From NCBI RefSeq assembly GCF_029846635.1, contig NZ_JARVTG010000002.1, positions 744,001 through 808,000 on the forward strand: 64,000 nt of DNA, read 5' to 3'. The notes beneath the pieces are model-generated. The model ran no database searches. It was given only the letters and a program-made list of their open reading frames with translations, and was not told where the DNA came from. Source of the stretch: Pokkaliibacter sp. MBI-7. Lineage in GTDB: Bacteria > Pseudomonadota > Gammaproteobacteria > Pseudomonadales > Balneatricaceae. Each line of letters begins with the position of its first letter. Positions within the stretch are counted from its first letter, which is position 1. The translations under genes were made by a program, and so were the position numbers. Shown here one piece after another: positions 8,415-17,412 of this stretch.

Positions 8415-8783
8415 ATGGCCAAAACCATTCTTATCGTTGATGACTCCGCCTCAATCCGTCAGGTGGTGGGTATGACTCTGAAGAACGCCGGATATGACGT
8501 CATCGAAGGTGTCGACGGCAAAGATGCTCTGAGCAAACTGGATGGTCGCAAGGTTCACCTGATCATCAGCGACGTCAACATGCCGGTGATGGATGGCATC
8601 ACCTTTCTGAAGAACGTCAAACAGCTGCCTGCTTACAAATTTACCCCGGTGATCATGCTCACCACCGAAGCAGGTGATGCCAAAAAGGCCGAAGGTCAGG
8701 CGGCCGGAGCCAAAGCCTGGGTGGTTAAACCCTTCCAGCCTGCACAGATGCTGACTGCTGTGTCCAAACTGATTCTTCCCTGA
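8415..8783 (+). CDS. cheY: Single-domain chemotaxis response regulator CheY
   Basis: A 122-residue receiver-only protein. Asp9-Asp10 (IVDDSASIRQ), phospho-acceptor Asp53 (LIISDVNMPVMDG), the conserved Thr in MLTTEAGD and Lys in WVVKPFQP are all present. It starts 9 bp after the MCP stop codon and has an upstream GAGGAAA Shine-Dalgarno sequence. Phosphorylated by CheA, it would act on the flagellar switch or, in alternative Che systems, on another output. No CheZ phosphatase gene lies in the operon, so dephosphorylation must come from elsewhere or be intrinsic. Confidence 0.95.
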   Translation: MAKTILIVDDSASIRQVVGMTLKNAGYDVIEGVDGKDALSKLDGRKVHLIISDVNMPVMDGITFLKNVKQLPAYKFTPVIMLTTEAGDAKKAEGQAAGAKAWVVKPFQPAQMLTAVSKLILP

Positions 8784-8799
8784 GTAGCAGAGGTCCGTC

Positions 8800-9105
8800 A
8801 TGAGCGACATCACACCCCAAGACGGTCGTCGGGAACTGATTCTCGACAGCGCATTGACCATCTACACCGCCGCAGATACCAAACTGCAACTGGTTGGCGC
8901 GCTGCAAGGTGCTCTGGAACTGCACCTCAACCTGAGTCAGATCGAAGAGTTCGATTGTGCCGGGTTGCAGTTGCTGCTGGCTGTGAGCCAGGAAGCCCAA
9001 CGCCAGAACATCAGCTTCAGCCTTGAAGGAGCCACCGCTGCCGTGACGGATGTCGTGCAGATGATGGGCCTGAAGGAGCAGCTGCCCTTCGGAGGGCTGC
9101 ACTGA
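8800..9105 (+). CDS. STAS-domain protein of the chemosensory operon
   Basis: A 101-residue single STAS domain, the fold of anti-anti-sigma factors such as SpoIIAA. It sits between cheY and cheA and overlaps the cheA start by one base (TGATG). Small STAS proteins are recurrent members of MCP/CheA operons, but their role there is not firmly known. At the loop where SpoIIAA-like proteins carry the phosphorylated Ser or Thr (D-S/T-x-G), this protein has FDCAGLQ with Cys53, so regulation by serine phosphorylation at that position is not possible. A scaffolding or partner-binding role is a reasonable inference. Confidence 0.85.
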   Translation: MSDITPQDGRRELILDSALTIYTAADTKLQLVGALQGALELHLNLSQIEEFDCAGLQLLLAVSQEAQRQNISFSLEGATAAVTDVVQMMGLKEQLPFGGLH

Positions 9106-11375
9106 TGAATCTGGATAGCATCATCGGCACTTTTCTGGCCGAAAGTCGTGAGCTTCTGCAGCAGATGGAAGACGCCCTGCTGCAAATCGAGCAGTCGCCG
9201 GAGGATCCGGAGCTGATCAATGCCATCTTCCGCGCAGCGCATACCATCAAAGGGTCTTCCGGTCTGTTTGGCTACGATGCCATTGTTGCTTTCACCCATG
9301 TGGCAGAAAGCGTTCTTGATCGGGTACGTGCAGGTGAAGTGCGGTTCGACAGTGAGCTGATAGCACTGATGCTGCAGGTGGGTGATCATCTGGGCGGGCT
9401 GATCGACTGGCTGGCCGATGGTCGGGATCTGGCTGACGTCGCCGTGGAGACACGCGCTACCGATGCTGAGCTGATTACCTGTCTGAAGCGCTATCTGGAC
9501 GAGGCTCCCGCCAGCGCTGACAACCCGGATTCTGCCGGGGCAGCCGCAAGTCCCGAAAGCGTTGTCGTAAGCGATGGCCAGTCGGCTGCAGCGCACTGGC
9601 ATTTGTCACTGCGCTTTGGTGCCGACACCCTGCGCAGCGGTATGGACCCGACCTCCTTCCTGCGTTACATGGCCACTTTCGGCACAGTCACCCATGTCGA
9701 ACCCGTGCTGGAGCACCTGCCGGTACTGGAGCAGCTGGACCCGGAGGCCTGCTATATCGGGCTGGAACTGGCTTTTGTGTCCGACGCCGATCAGGCCACT
9801 ATCGACGGCACGTTTGAGTTTGTCCGCGATGAAAGCAGCATCGAAATCATCCCACCCCATTCTCCTCTGACCGCCTTCACCGCCCTGCTGCAGTTGCGTG
9901 CAGACGAAGGCGAAGCGCAGCCGCAGCGCCTGATCCGCTGCGGCTCGCTGACAGAAACGGAATGGCTGCAACTGCAGTCGCCTGCTGACAGCGACGCCTG
10001 TGCCGAAAGCAACAGTGCAGAGAGCAACAGCACAGAGACCATCCGCGAAAGCGATGCGACGGCCAATGACGTCGCCGCTTTAACTGGCAGCAGCGCAACG
10101 CCCGCGACGGCCACCACCGATGCTGCGAAGACGGCCCGTGCCAGTAAAGAGGCCCAGCGTGGTGGCGGTGACGCCAATCTGATACGCGTCGATGCAGCCA
10201 AGCTCGACCAGCTGATCAATCTGGTTGGCGAGCTGATCATTGCCGGTGCCAATACCCGCATGCTGGCCCAGCGCAGCGGCATGCTGGAGATGAACGAATC
10301 GGCCGAAACCCTGTCGCGGCTGGTAGAAGAAGTCCGCGACTCGGCCCTCACCCTGCGCATGGTACAGATTGGTGCCACCTTCAACCGCTTCCAGCGGGTG
10401 GTGCGTGATGTATCTAAAGAACTCGGCAAAGACATTGTTCTGCAGGTCAGCGGTGGCGAAACCGAACTGGACAAGACGGTAGTCGAGAAAATCGGTGACC
10501 CTCTGACCCATCTGGTACGTAACTCCATGGACCACGGTATCGAGTCGGCTGAACAGCGGCTGGCCAGTGGTAAGTCAGCACAGGGCGTGGTGCGGCTGAA
10601 CGCCTATCACGAAGCGGGCGGCATCGTCATTGAAGTGTCTGACGACGGCGGCGGCCTCAACCCGCAGAAAATCATGGCCAAGGCGGTACAGCGTGGTCTG
10701 GTCTCCGAAGGTCAGCAGCTGTCCGATAAAGAAATCTTCAATCTGATCTTCGAGCCCGGATTCTCCACCGCAGACCAGATCAGCAACCTGTCCGGCCGCG
10801 GTGTCGGTATGGACGTGGTCAAACGCAACATCACCGCCCTGCGCGGTACCGTTGAGCTGGACAGTAAACTCGGCCAGGGCACCTGTGTGCGTATCCGCCT
10901 GCCGCTGACCCTGGCCATTATCGACGGCTTCCTGATCGGCGTCGGTCAGGCCAGCTATGTCGTACCGCTGGACATGGTGGAGGAATGTATCGAACTGCCG
11001 GGCAAGGGGCTGGAAAATCAGGAATTCCTTGATCTGCGTGGCGATGTGCTGCCATTCATCCGCCTGCGTCAGCTGTTTGCTGACGACAGCACTCCCCCCC
11101 GACGTGAAAACGTGGTGGTCGTGCGTTATGCAGGCGTGCGCGCCGGGCTGGTGGTCGACCAGCTGCTGGGCGAGTTCCAGACCGTCATCAAACCGCTGGG
11201 CAAAGTCTTTGCTCAGGTACCTGCCTTAAGTGGCTTCACCATTCTGGGCAGTGGTGCTGTCGCCCTGATTCTCGATATTCCCGGCCTGCTGTCGCAGGTC
11301 ACTCACAACGACAACCGTGCTGGGCACCCATCCAGCCCACTGAGCCAACATCATCTGAGGAGTCTTGCCCAATGA
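9105..11375 (+). CDS. cheA: Chemotaxis histidine kinase CheA
   Basis: A 756-residue CheA. The P1 HPt domain carries the phospho-accepting His46 in FRAAHTIKGSSGLFG. A P2-like region (about 150-300) and a low-complexity Ser/Thr/Ala/Glu linker (about 300-350) follow. Next come the P3 dimerisation helices (LIRVDAAKLDQLINLVGEL), the P4 ATPase (NSMDHGIES, DDGGGLNP, GRGVGMDVVKRN) and a CheW-like P5 domain to about residue 740. All ATP-binding boxes are intact. The length is longer than E. coli CheA (654) mainly because of the linker. It overlaps the next MCP gene by 4 bp (ATGA). It should phosphorylate the CheY and CheB encoded in the same operon. Confidence 0.96.
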   Translation: MNLDSIIGTFLAESRELLQQMEDALLQIEQSPEDPELINAIFRAAHTIKGSSGLFGYDAIVAFTHVAESVLDRVRAGEVRFDSELIALMLQVGDHLGGLIDWLADGRDLADVAVETRATDAELITCLKRYLDEAPASADNPDSAGAAASPESVVVSDGQSAAAHWHLSLRFGADTLRSGMDPTSFLRYMATFGTVTHVEPVLEHLPVLEQLDPEACYIGLELAFVSDADQATIDGTFEFVRDESSIEIIPPHSPLTAFTALLQLRADEGEAQPQRLIRCGSLTETEWLQLQSPADSDACAESNSAESNSTETIRESDATANDVAALTGSSATPATATTDAAKTARASKEAQRGGGDANLIRVDAAKLDQLINLVGELIIAGANTRMLAQRSGMLEMNESAETLSRLVEEVRDSALTLRMVQIGATFNRFQRVVRDVSKELGKDIVLQVSGGETELDKTVVEKIGDPLTHLVRNSMDHGIESAEQRLASGKSAQGVVRLNAYHEAGGIVIEVSDDGGGLNPQKIMAKAVQRGLVSEGQQLSDKEIFNLIFEPGFSTADQISNLSGRGVGMDVVKRNITALRGTVELDSKLGQGTCVRIRLPLTLAIIDGFLIGVGQASYVVPLDMVEECIELPGKGLENQEFLDLRGDVLPFIRLRQLFADDSTPPRRENVVVVRYAGVRAGLVVDQLLGEFQTVIKPLGKVFAQVPALSGFTILGSGAVALILDIPGLLSQVTHNDNRAGHPSSPLSQHHLRSLAQ

Positions 11376-13600
11376 GTCTGGTCAATCGAATGGCGGCCCT
11401 GGTCGCAACCGCTCTTGTCACCATCCTGCTTTTAGCGGCTCTTCAGACCAGTGCCGCGCTAATGCCCATCGCCGTTATTGGTGCATTGCTGGTGATTGCT
11501 CAGGCCATGCTGTTCAGGCAGGCCATCAGCAGCTATCTCGGTACGTCTGACGAACAGCTGGCGTCGGTCACCCTGCAGTTAACCCGCGGCGACGTGTCTG
11601 CCGCAGGTCAGCATGGCCATGCCGTCCCCGGCTCGCTGTACGCCAGTCAGCTGGAACTGGCAGGTACGCTCAGCCAGCTGTTTAGCGATCTGCGCAATAT
11701 GAACAGGGAGCACGCCGCCGGTGATATTGATGTGGTGCTGAGCAAGAACTACCCCGGCGCCTACCGTGATCTGGCAGAGGGCATCAATGGGCTGGTCGCC
11801 AGCCATATCGACGTCAAGAAAAAGGCCATGGCCTGCGTCAATGCCATCGGCAAAGGCGATCTTGATGCGCCGCTGGAGAAGTTCCCCGGCAAGAAAGCCT
11901 TTATCAATGACAACATCGAGGGCCTGCGCGGCAATCTGAAAGGCCTGATGGCAGAAATGCACAACATGTCTTCCGAGCACGATAAAGGTGACATTGATGT
12001 GGTCATCGACGCCGACCGCTTCCAGGGAGCCTATGCCGATATTGCCCGTGGCATCAATGACATGGTGGCGGGCCATATCAGTGTCAAAAAGAAAGCCATG
12101 TACTGCATCAGGTCCATTGGTGAGGGCGATCTGCAGGCATCGCTGGAGCAATTCCCCGGCAAAAAAGCCTTTATCAATGAAAGCATCGAGCAACTGCGCG
12201 CCAATATCACCGCCCTGATGGATGAAATGCGCCATATGTCTGAGGAACACGACAAGGGCGACATCGATGTTGTGATTAACGCCGGTCGCTTCAAAGGGGC
12301 GTATGCCGACATTGCACACGGCATCAATGACATGGTGGCAGGCCATATCAGCGTCAAGAAAAAAGCCATGGCCTGTATCAAATCCTTCAGTGAGGGCGAT
12401 CTGAGCGCCCCGCTGGAGCGCTTCCCCGGCAAGAAAGCCTTTATCAATGAAAGCATCGAGCAACTGCGCGCCAATATCGTGGCACTGATCGACGATACCC
12501 GCATGCTCAGTGATGCTGCTCTCAATGGTGAGCTGGATACCCGTGCCGATGCCAGCCGCCACCGTGGTGACTTCCGCCGTATCGTCGAAGGTATCAACCA
12601 TACCCTGGAGGCCATCGTCGTACCGGTCAGCGAAGCCATGAATGTGATTGCTGCTCTGGCTGAAGGTGATCTGTCCCGGCAGATGGACGGCAGTTACAAG
12701 GGCCACCTGCACCAGCTGCAGCTGTCACTGAATACCACCGTCGACAAACTGGCAGAAATCATTGGTGAAGTGCATCAGTCCACGGTGGCACTGGGTAACG
12801 CTGCAGAAGAAATTTCCTCCACCGCGCAGAGTCTGAGCCAGGCCGCTTCCAGTCAGGCGGCGTCGGTCGAACAGACCAGCGCTGCGATGGAAGAGATGTC
12901 AGCCTCCATCGCCCAGAACACAGAAAACGCCAAAGTCACCGACAGCATGGCCGGTAAGGCATCGATTGAAGCCAGCGAAGGTGGACAGGCCGTTAAGGAC
13001 ACCGTCAGTGCCATGAAAACCATTGCCGAAAAAATTGGCATCGTTGACGACATTGCTTACCAGACCAACCTGCTTGCCCTGAACGCGGCCATCGAAGCGG
13101 CGCGTGCTGGCGAACATGGTAAAGGCTTCGCAGTCGTGGCTGCTGAGGTACGCAAGCTGGCGGAACGCAGCCAGGTAGCCGCGCAGGAAATCGGCGAAGT
13201 GGCGAAGAGCAGCGTTGCCCTTGCTGAACGCGCCGGCCAGCTGCTGGGGCAAATGGTGCCTTCCATCAACAAAACCTCTGATCTGGTACAGGAGATTGCT
13301 GCTGCTTCTGAAGAACAAAGCTCCGGCGTATCGCAAATCAGCTCTGCAATGACACAACTGAGCGACATCACCCAGCAGAACGCTGCCGCCTCCGAAGAGC
13401 TGGCTGCCACCTCTGAAGAAATGAACAGCCAGTCTGCCCAGCTGCAGCATCTGATGCAGTTCTTCCAGCTGGGTGGGAAGGAGTATGCAATGACGGCACA
13501 TACTGCGGCAGTCCATCAGATGATGAAAAGCCCGAGCCCGACACGCACCAGCGAAATGAGCAGTGAGCTTGAGGGCGGTTTCATCCGCTTCGGGGGCTGA
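11372..13600 (+). CDS. Methyl-accepting chemotaxis protein with tandem HAMP-like repeats
   Basis: A 742-residue MCP. Two membrane helices near the N-terminus (about 9-30 and 32-50) leave no periplasmic sensor. They are followed by tandem HAMP-like modules of 89-90 residues; three nearly identical units begin with the EHDKGDIDVV-type motif at residues 113, 202 and 292, and a diverged fourth begins near 380. Each unit holds AGHISVKKKAMACI and FPGKKAFINESIEQLRAN. The methylation helices and signalling tip occupy about 470-690 (YQTNLLALNAAIEAARAGEH). Poly-HAMP stacks are known as signal-relay rods that can sense soluble ligands without a separate sensor. The C-terminus is GGFIRFGG. The start ATG overlaps the cheA stop codon. 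Confidence 0.93.
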   Translation: MSLVNRMAALVATALVTILLLAALQTSAALMPIAVIGALLVIAQAMLFRQAISSYLGTSDEQLASVTLQLTRGDVSAAGQHGHAVPGSLYASQLELAGTLSQLFSDLRNMNREHAAGDIDVVLSKNYPGAYRDLAEGINGLVASHIDVKKKAMACVNAIGKGDLDAPLEKFPGKKAFINDNIEGLRGNLKGLMAEMHNMSSEHDKGDIDVVIDADRFQGAYADIARGINDMVAGHISVKKKAMYCIRSIGEGDLQASLEQFPGKKAFINESIEQLRANITALMDEMRHMSEEHDKGDIDVVINAGRFKGAYADIAHGINDMVAGHISVKKKAMACIKSFSEGDLSAPLERFPGKKAFINESIEQLRANIVALIDDTRMLSDAALNGELDTRADASRHRGDFRRIVEGINHTLEAIVVPVSEAMNVIAALAEGDLSRQMDGSYKGHLHQLQLSLNTTVDKLAEIIGEVHQSTVALGNAAEEISSTAQSLSQAASSQAASVEQTSAAMEEMSASIAQNTENAKVTDSMAGKASIEASEGGQAVKDTVSAMKTIAEKIGIVDDIAYQTNLLALNAAIEAARAGEHGKGFAVVAAEVRKLAERSQVAAQEIGEVAKSSVALAERAGQLLGQMVPSINKTSDLVQEIAAASEEQSSGVSQISSAMTQLSDITQQNAAASEELAATSEEMNSQSAQLQHLMQFFQLGGKEYAMTAHTAAVHQMMKSPSPTRTSEMSSELEGGFIRFGG
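11708..12511 (+). repeat. Tandem 267-270 bp repeats encoding poly-HAMP units
   Basis: Three in-frame DNA repeats with starts at 11708, 11975 and 12245 (periods 267 and 270 bp) lie inside the MCP gene. The second and third units differ by only one base over about 57 bp around their FPGKKAFINES-coding stretch (about 12155 and 12425). Such identity at the DNA level implies recent duplication or ongoing gene conversion rather than only protein-level constraint. Confidence 0.8.
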
Positions 13601-13602
13601 GC

Positions 13603-14151
13603 ATGACAACCAGCACCCCCGTAGCGGCAGCCAACCAGATGATCATGCAACAGCAGGACGACCAGCAGCGGCAATACCTGACCTTTCGGGTCGGCGATGA
13701 GATGTACGCTGTAGCCACCCGCTACATCCGGGAGATTCTGGAGTTTGACCAGATCACCCATGTGCCGATGATGCCAAGCCTGGTGCGCGGTGTGATCAAT
13801 CTGCGCGGCGCTGTCGTGCCCATCATCGATCTGGCCGAGCGTTTCGGTCAGGGCAAGATCGCCGTCAGTGTGCGTACCTGCATTGTCATCATCGAAATTA
13901 TCGATGACGAAGAAACCCATCTGATGGGGGCACTGGTCGATGCGGTCAGTGCCGTCACAGAAATTGAGCTGGCAGCCCTGCGTCAGGCACCCGCCTTTGG
14001 TAATCGCATTCGGGGTGAGTTCATCGAGGATATGGCGCGCTTTGATGACCACTTCATTACCCTGCTGCGTATGGAGCAGGTGCTGTCCGTGAATGAGCTG
14101 GCGGCGCTGGCCGGCCAGCATCGCTCTGTGTCTGCCAGCAGTCACTACTAA
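13603..14151 (+). CDS. cheW: Chemotaxis coupling protein CheW (first copy)
   Basis: A 182-residue CheW-domain scaffold linking CheA to the MCP arrays. Typical motifs are LTFRVGDEMYAVATRYIREI, GVINLRGAVVPIIDLAERF and the GALVDAVSAVTEI strand. A 20-residue Gln-rich N-terminal extension (NQMIMQQQDDQQRQ) is unusual for CheW. The gene starts 2 bp after the MCP stop codon. A second CheW lies at 16059; the two may pair with different MCPs in the operon. Confidence 0.94.
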   Translation: MTTSTPVAAANQMIMQQQDDQQRQYLTFRVGDEMYAVATRYIREILEFDQITHVPMMPSLVRGVINLRGAVVPIIDLAERFGQGKIAVSVRTCIVIIEIIDDEETHLMGALVDAVSAVTEIELAALRQAPAFGNRIRGEFIEDMARFDDHFITLLRMEQVLSVNELAALAGQHRSVSASSHY

Positions 14152-14196
14152 CACATTACTAATCAGCCCAATCAGTCCACGTTGCAGGGTTCTATC

Positions 14197-15822
14197 ATGA
14201 CCATAAGTAAAAAAATGATTCTCCTGGTGCTGTTTGCCCTCCTTGGCATACTCGTGCTGAGTGGCCTTGGGCAATATCAGCTGCGGCAGGTTTATGGTGC
14301 CGCCAGTTACGGCAACGACAATACCGTACCCAGCCTGCTGGCCCTGCGCGGAATGGAAAGCGCAGCGAAGGACCAGATTCGTCTGATGTACAAACATATC
14401 CTTACGCCCGACGATCAGGGCATGAAATCCATTGATGACGAGCTGGCGCAAACGGAGAAGTCCCTGGCCACAGCGACTGAAGACTATCGTGCCCTGCTCT
14501 CCAACGATGACGACAAGAAGATGCTTGAAAAGGATCTCGCTGACCTTGCTGCCTTCAAGGACGTGCGTGAACGTGTGCTTCGGCTGTCTCGTGGTAACCA
14601 GACCGACGCCGCTCGCGATCTGATTCTGGCGAACTCAGCGATCATTAATACCCTGACCAGTGACTTTGAAGCTCACGTGAAATTCAACGCCGACCTCGGC
14701 GATGACGGCACCGCCAATGCACAGGCCCAGCTGACCTCCGCCACCATCACGTCCGCTATTGTTTCGGTGGTTACGATTCTGCTGATCAGCCTGATCGGCT
14801 TCTTTATCACCCGTAATCTGCTGCGTCAGCTCGGTGGGGAGCCAGCCTACGCGGCTGAAATGGTGAGCCTGATTGCCGCGGGTGATCTGACGGTGTCGGT
14901 AACGACCAAAAACGGTGACACCAGCAGCATGCTGGGGGCTATCAAACTGATGGTCGAGAAGCTGGCACAGATTATTGGTGATGTCCGCAGCAATGCCGAT
15001 GCGCTGTCCAGCGCCTCAGAGCAGATTTCTGCTACCGCTCAGAGCATGAGCCAGGGTGCCTCGGCACAGGCCGCATCGGTCGAAGAAACCAGCGCCTCCA
15101 TGGAGCAGATGTCTGCCTCTATCGCCCAGAACACGGAAAACGCCAAAGTCACTGACGGCATGGCCAGCAAAGCCTCCCGTGAAGCCGATGAAGGCGGTCA
15201 GGCTGTGAAAGACACCGTTACCGCCATGAAAACCATCGCCGACAAGATCAGCATCGTTGACGATATTGCCTACCAGACCAACCTGCTGGCACTCAACGCC
15301 GCCATCGAAGCCGCTCGCGCCGGTGAGCACGGCAAGGGCTTTGCGGTGGTTGCAGCTGAAGTACGCAAACTGGCAGAACGCAGCCAGGTAGCAGCACAGG
15401 AAATCAGCGAAGTGGCCCGCAGCAGCGTATCGCTGGCTGAGCGTGCCGGCACCCTGCTGGATCAGATGGTGCCCTCGATCACCAAAACGTCCGATCTGGT
15501 GCAGGAAATCGCCGCCGCATCCGAAGAGCAGACCGCCGGCGTTGGTCAGATCAACTCCGCCATGACACAGCTGAGCAATATCACCCAGCAGTCAGCATCG
15601 GCCTCAGAGGAGCTGGCCGCCACCGCCGAAGAAATGAGCGGACAGGCTGAGCAGCTGCAGCAGCTGATGAACTTCTTCAAAGTCTCCAGCACCACCGCGG
15701 CCAGTAGCAGCCCATCACGTAAATCCGGCACCAAACGTGCGGCAAGACGGGAAATGGAAGAAGACGACAGCATGCTGGACAGCAACGGTATGCCTGACGG
15801 CTTCGTCCGCTTCCATCACTAA
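14197..15822 (+). CDS. Methyl-accepting chemotaxis protein with 4-helix-bundle sensor
   Basis: A transmembrane chemoreceptor of about 541 residues. TM1 is at about residues 5-24. A periplasmic helical domain of about 150 residues begins with the NTVPSLLALRGMES segment typical of 4HB_MCP sensors, and TM2 (about 183-207) leads into one HAMP domain. The signalling tip (YQTNLLALNAAIEAARAGEH) is nearly the same as in the poly-HAMP MCP, showing they are paralogues. The ATG at 14197 is preferred over an upstream TTG because AGGG precedes it. The C-terminus is DGFVRFHH, resembling the tail of the poly-HAMP MCP. The ligand is unknown. Confidence 0.93.
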   Translation: MTISKKMILLVLFALLGILVLSGLGQYQLRQVYGAASYGNDNTVPSLLALRGMESAAKDQIRLMYKHILTPDDQGMKSIDDELAQTEKSLATATEDYRALLSNDDDKKMLEKDLADLAAFKDVRERVLRLSRGNQTDAARDLILANSAIINTLTSDFEAHVKFNADLGDDGTANAQAQLTSATITSAIVSVVTILLISLIGFFITRNLLRQLGGEPAYAAEMVSLIAAGDLTVSVTTKNGDTSSMLGAIKLMVEKLAQIIGDVRSNADALSSASEQISATAQSMSQGASAQAASVEETSASMEQMSASIAQNTENAKVTDGMASKASREADEGGQAVKDTVTAMKTIADKISIVDDIAYQTNLLALNAAIEAARAGEHGKGFAVVAAEVRKLAERSQVAAQEISEVARSSVSLAERAGTLLDQMVPSITKTSDLVQEIAAASEEQTAGVGQINSAMTQLSNITQQSASASEELAATAEEMSGQAEQLQQLMNFFKVSSTTAASSSPSRKSGTKRAARREMEEDDSMLDSNGMPDGFVRFHH

Positions 15823-15966
15823 CAGGCTGTTGAAAAACGTAATCGAGGCAGCCGAGACAAGGAAAAAACAGGCGAAAAAGCGGAGTTTAGTGAACTAAAT
15901 GAGCATTTTGAGCCTGTTTTTGACGCGGTATTCGGCAACGCAGATAGATTTTCAACGACCTGCTAA
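15820..15966. repeat. MITE-like 147-bp repeat, copy 1
   Basis: This element is nearly identical to 31501-31647. Its ends are inverted repeats: CAGGCTGTTGAAAA on the left and, in copy 2, TTTTCAACAGCCTG on the right; copy 1 has a scrambled right end, TTTTCAACGACCTG. Inside are a second pair (AAAAACAGGC/GCCTGTTTTT) and a central TTTAGT-GA-ACTAAA hairpin, so the whole unit can fold into a nested stem. CTAA flanks both sides, consistent with a 4-bp target duplication. The left flank forms the stop codon of the MCP gene. It encodes no protein; it is probably a non-autonomous insertion element that may also act as a terminator inside the che operon. Confidence 0.75.
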
Positions 15967-16058
15967 GCCTTACCCTTGAGAGCACCTGCCCTGAACTCTT
16001 GATGTCAGGCAGGTGCAACACAGCGAACAAGGGACCTGACCCGTCCCGGGAGTGAACC

Positions 16059-16577
16059 ATGTCCAATGCCAGTCAGACATTCGACCAGGGCACCGCCGAG
16101 CAGTACCTGACATTTTCTCTGGGGCAAGAAACCTTTGCGGTAAGCACACGCAACGTCCGCGAGATTATCGAGTTTGGCCGCCTGACCCCGGTGCCGATGA
16201 TGCCTGCCAGCGTGCTGGGGGTGATCAACCTGCGCGGTGGTGTGGTGCCCATCATGGATTTGCGCCAGCGCTTTGGTGAAGGTGAAACCCGCATCGGCCG
16301 CCGCAGCTGCATCGTGATTCTCGATGTGTCGCGCGATGAAGTGCAGCAAACCATCGGTATTGTCGTGGAAGCGGTCAGTGCCGTGCTGGAAATTCCGCCG
16401 CAGGATATCGAGCCTGCACCGACCTTTGGCAGCCACATCCGCACCGACTTTATCCGCGGGATGGGCAAGATCGACGGCAATATCGTGGTGCTGCTCGATA
16501 TCGGTCGTGTTCTGTCTCTGGAAGACATGCAGCAACTGGCCAGTACTGCCGCCAGCGCCAGCAAACAATCTGCCTGA
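16059..16577 (+). CDS. cheW: Chemotaxis coupling protein CheW (second copy)
   Basis: A 172-residue CheW paralogue with YLTFSLGQETFAVSTRNVRE, GVINLRGGVVPIMDLRQRF and EAVSAVLEIPPQDIEPAP. It resembles the CheW at 13603 in sequence and in having a short polar N-terminal extension, so the two probably arose by duplication. It follows the MCP gene after a 236-bp gap that contains the 147-bp repeat. The late cluster (cheW-cheR-cheD-cheB) may therefore depend on read-through or its own promoter. Confidence 0.94.
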   Translation: MSNASQTFDQGTAEQYLTFSLGQETFAVSTRNVREIIEFGRLTPVPMMPASVLGVINLRGGVVPIMDLRQRFGEGETRIGRRSCIVILDVSRDEVQQTIGIVVEAVSAVLEIPPQDIEPAPTFGSHIRTDFIRGMGKIDGNIVVLLDIGRVLSLEDMQQLASTAASASKQSA

Positions 16578-16602
16578 CAGCCTGATCTGACGAGGACCGT
16601 CT

Positions 16603-17412
16603 ATGAACAGCCTGACCCTGTCAAATCGCGAATTCGAGCAGTTTCGCGGGCTGATTTATGAAATTGCCGGCATATCCATGGCCGACAGCAAGAAGCAGCT
16701 GGTTGCAGGCCGGCTGAACAAACGCCTGCGTTACTTCGGCATTGGCAGCTACACCGATTACTTCAAGCTGCTGATGAAGGACAAAAATGAGCTGCAAAAT
16801 GCGGTGGATCTGCTGACCACCAACGAGACCTACTTCTTTCGCGAGCCCAAGCATTTCGAGTTTCTGGCAGAAAAACTGCGGAGTGAGCTGCGCAGCGGTG
16901 CGCAACCCCTGCGCATCTGGAGTGCGGCATGTTCCAGCGGTGAAGAACCTTACACCCTAGCATTACTGCTGGCCGATACGGTGCCGACCCGCCCGTGGGA
17001 AATTCTGGCCTCCGACATCAGCACCCGCATTCTTGATAAGGCACGCAAGGGCCTGTATCCGCTGCTGGATGCAGAAGGTATTCCCAAAGATCTGTTGTAT
17101 CGCTACGGGCTCAAAGGCACCGGCTGCCATGATGGCTTTTTCACCATTGATAATGCGCTGCGCAAGCGCGTGCAGTTCCGCCAGATCAATCTGAACAATC
17201 CACTGCCGGATGTGGGCATTTTCGATGTGATTTTTCTGCGTAACGTCATGATTTACTTCGACGTAGAGACCAAGCGTCAGGTCGTTCAGCGACTCTGTAC
17301 CCGACTTCGCCCCGGTGGTTACTTCTTTGTCAGCCATTCGGAAAGTCTGCACGGAATCAGTGATGAACTGCGGGCGGTACGCCCCTCTATTTACCGGAAG
17401 CCCGATGCATAA
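16603..17412 (+). CDS. cheR: Chemoreceptor glutamate methyltransferase CheR
   Basis: A 269-residue SAM-dependent methyltransferase that adds methyl groups to MCP glutamates. The N-terminal helical domain (1-80) is followed by the catalytic domain with TNETYFFREPKHFEFL, the SAM-binding IWSAACSSGEEPYTLALLL and the IFLRNVMIYFD strand. It has no C-terminal TPR. AGGACC precedes the ATG. Its end overlaps the cheD start by 8 bp, supporting translational coupling. Confidence 0.96.
   Translation: MNSLTLSNREFEQFRGLIYEIAGISMADSKKQLVAGRLNKRLRYFGIGSYTDYFKLLMKDKNELQNAVDLLTTNETYFFREPKHFEFLAEKLRSELRSGAQPLRIWSAACSSGEEPYTLALLLADTVPTRPWEILASDISTRILDKARKGLYPLLDAEGIPKDLLYRYGLKGTGCHDGFFTIDNALRKRVQFRQINLNNPLPDVGIFDVIFLRNVMIYFDVETKRQVVQRLCTRLRPGGYFFVSHSESLHGISDELRAVRPSIYRKPDA

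Noticed and set aside
11579..12712. A 377-codon open frame on the minus strand across the poly-HAMP MCP gene
   Set aside because: It mirrors the repeated MCP coding sequence, has no recognisable domain or Shine-Dalgarno sequence, and exists because the repeat units lack antisense stops.
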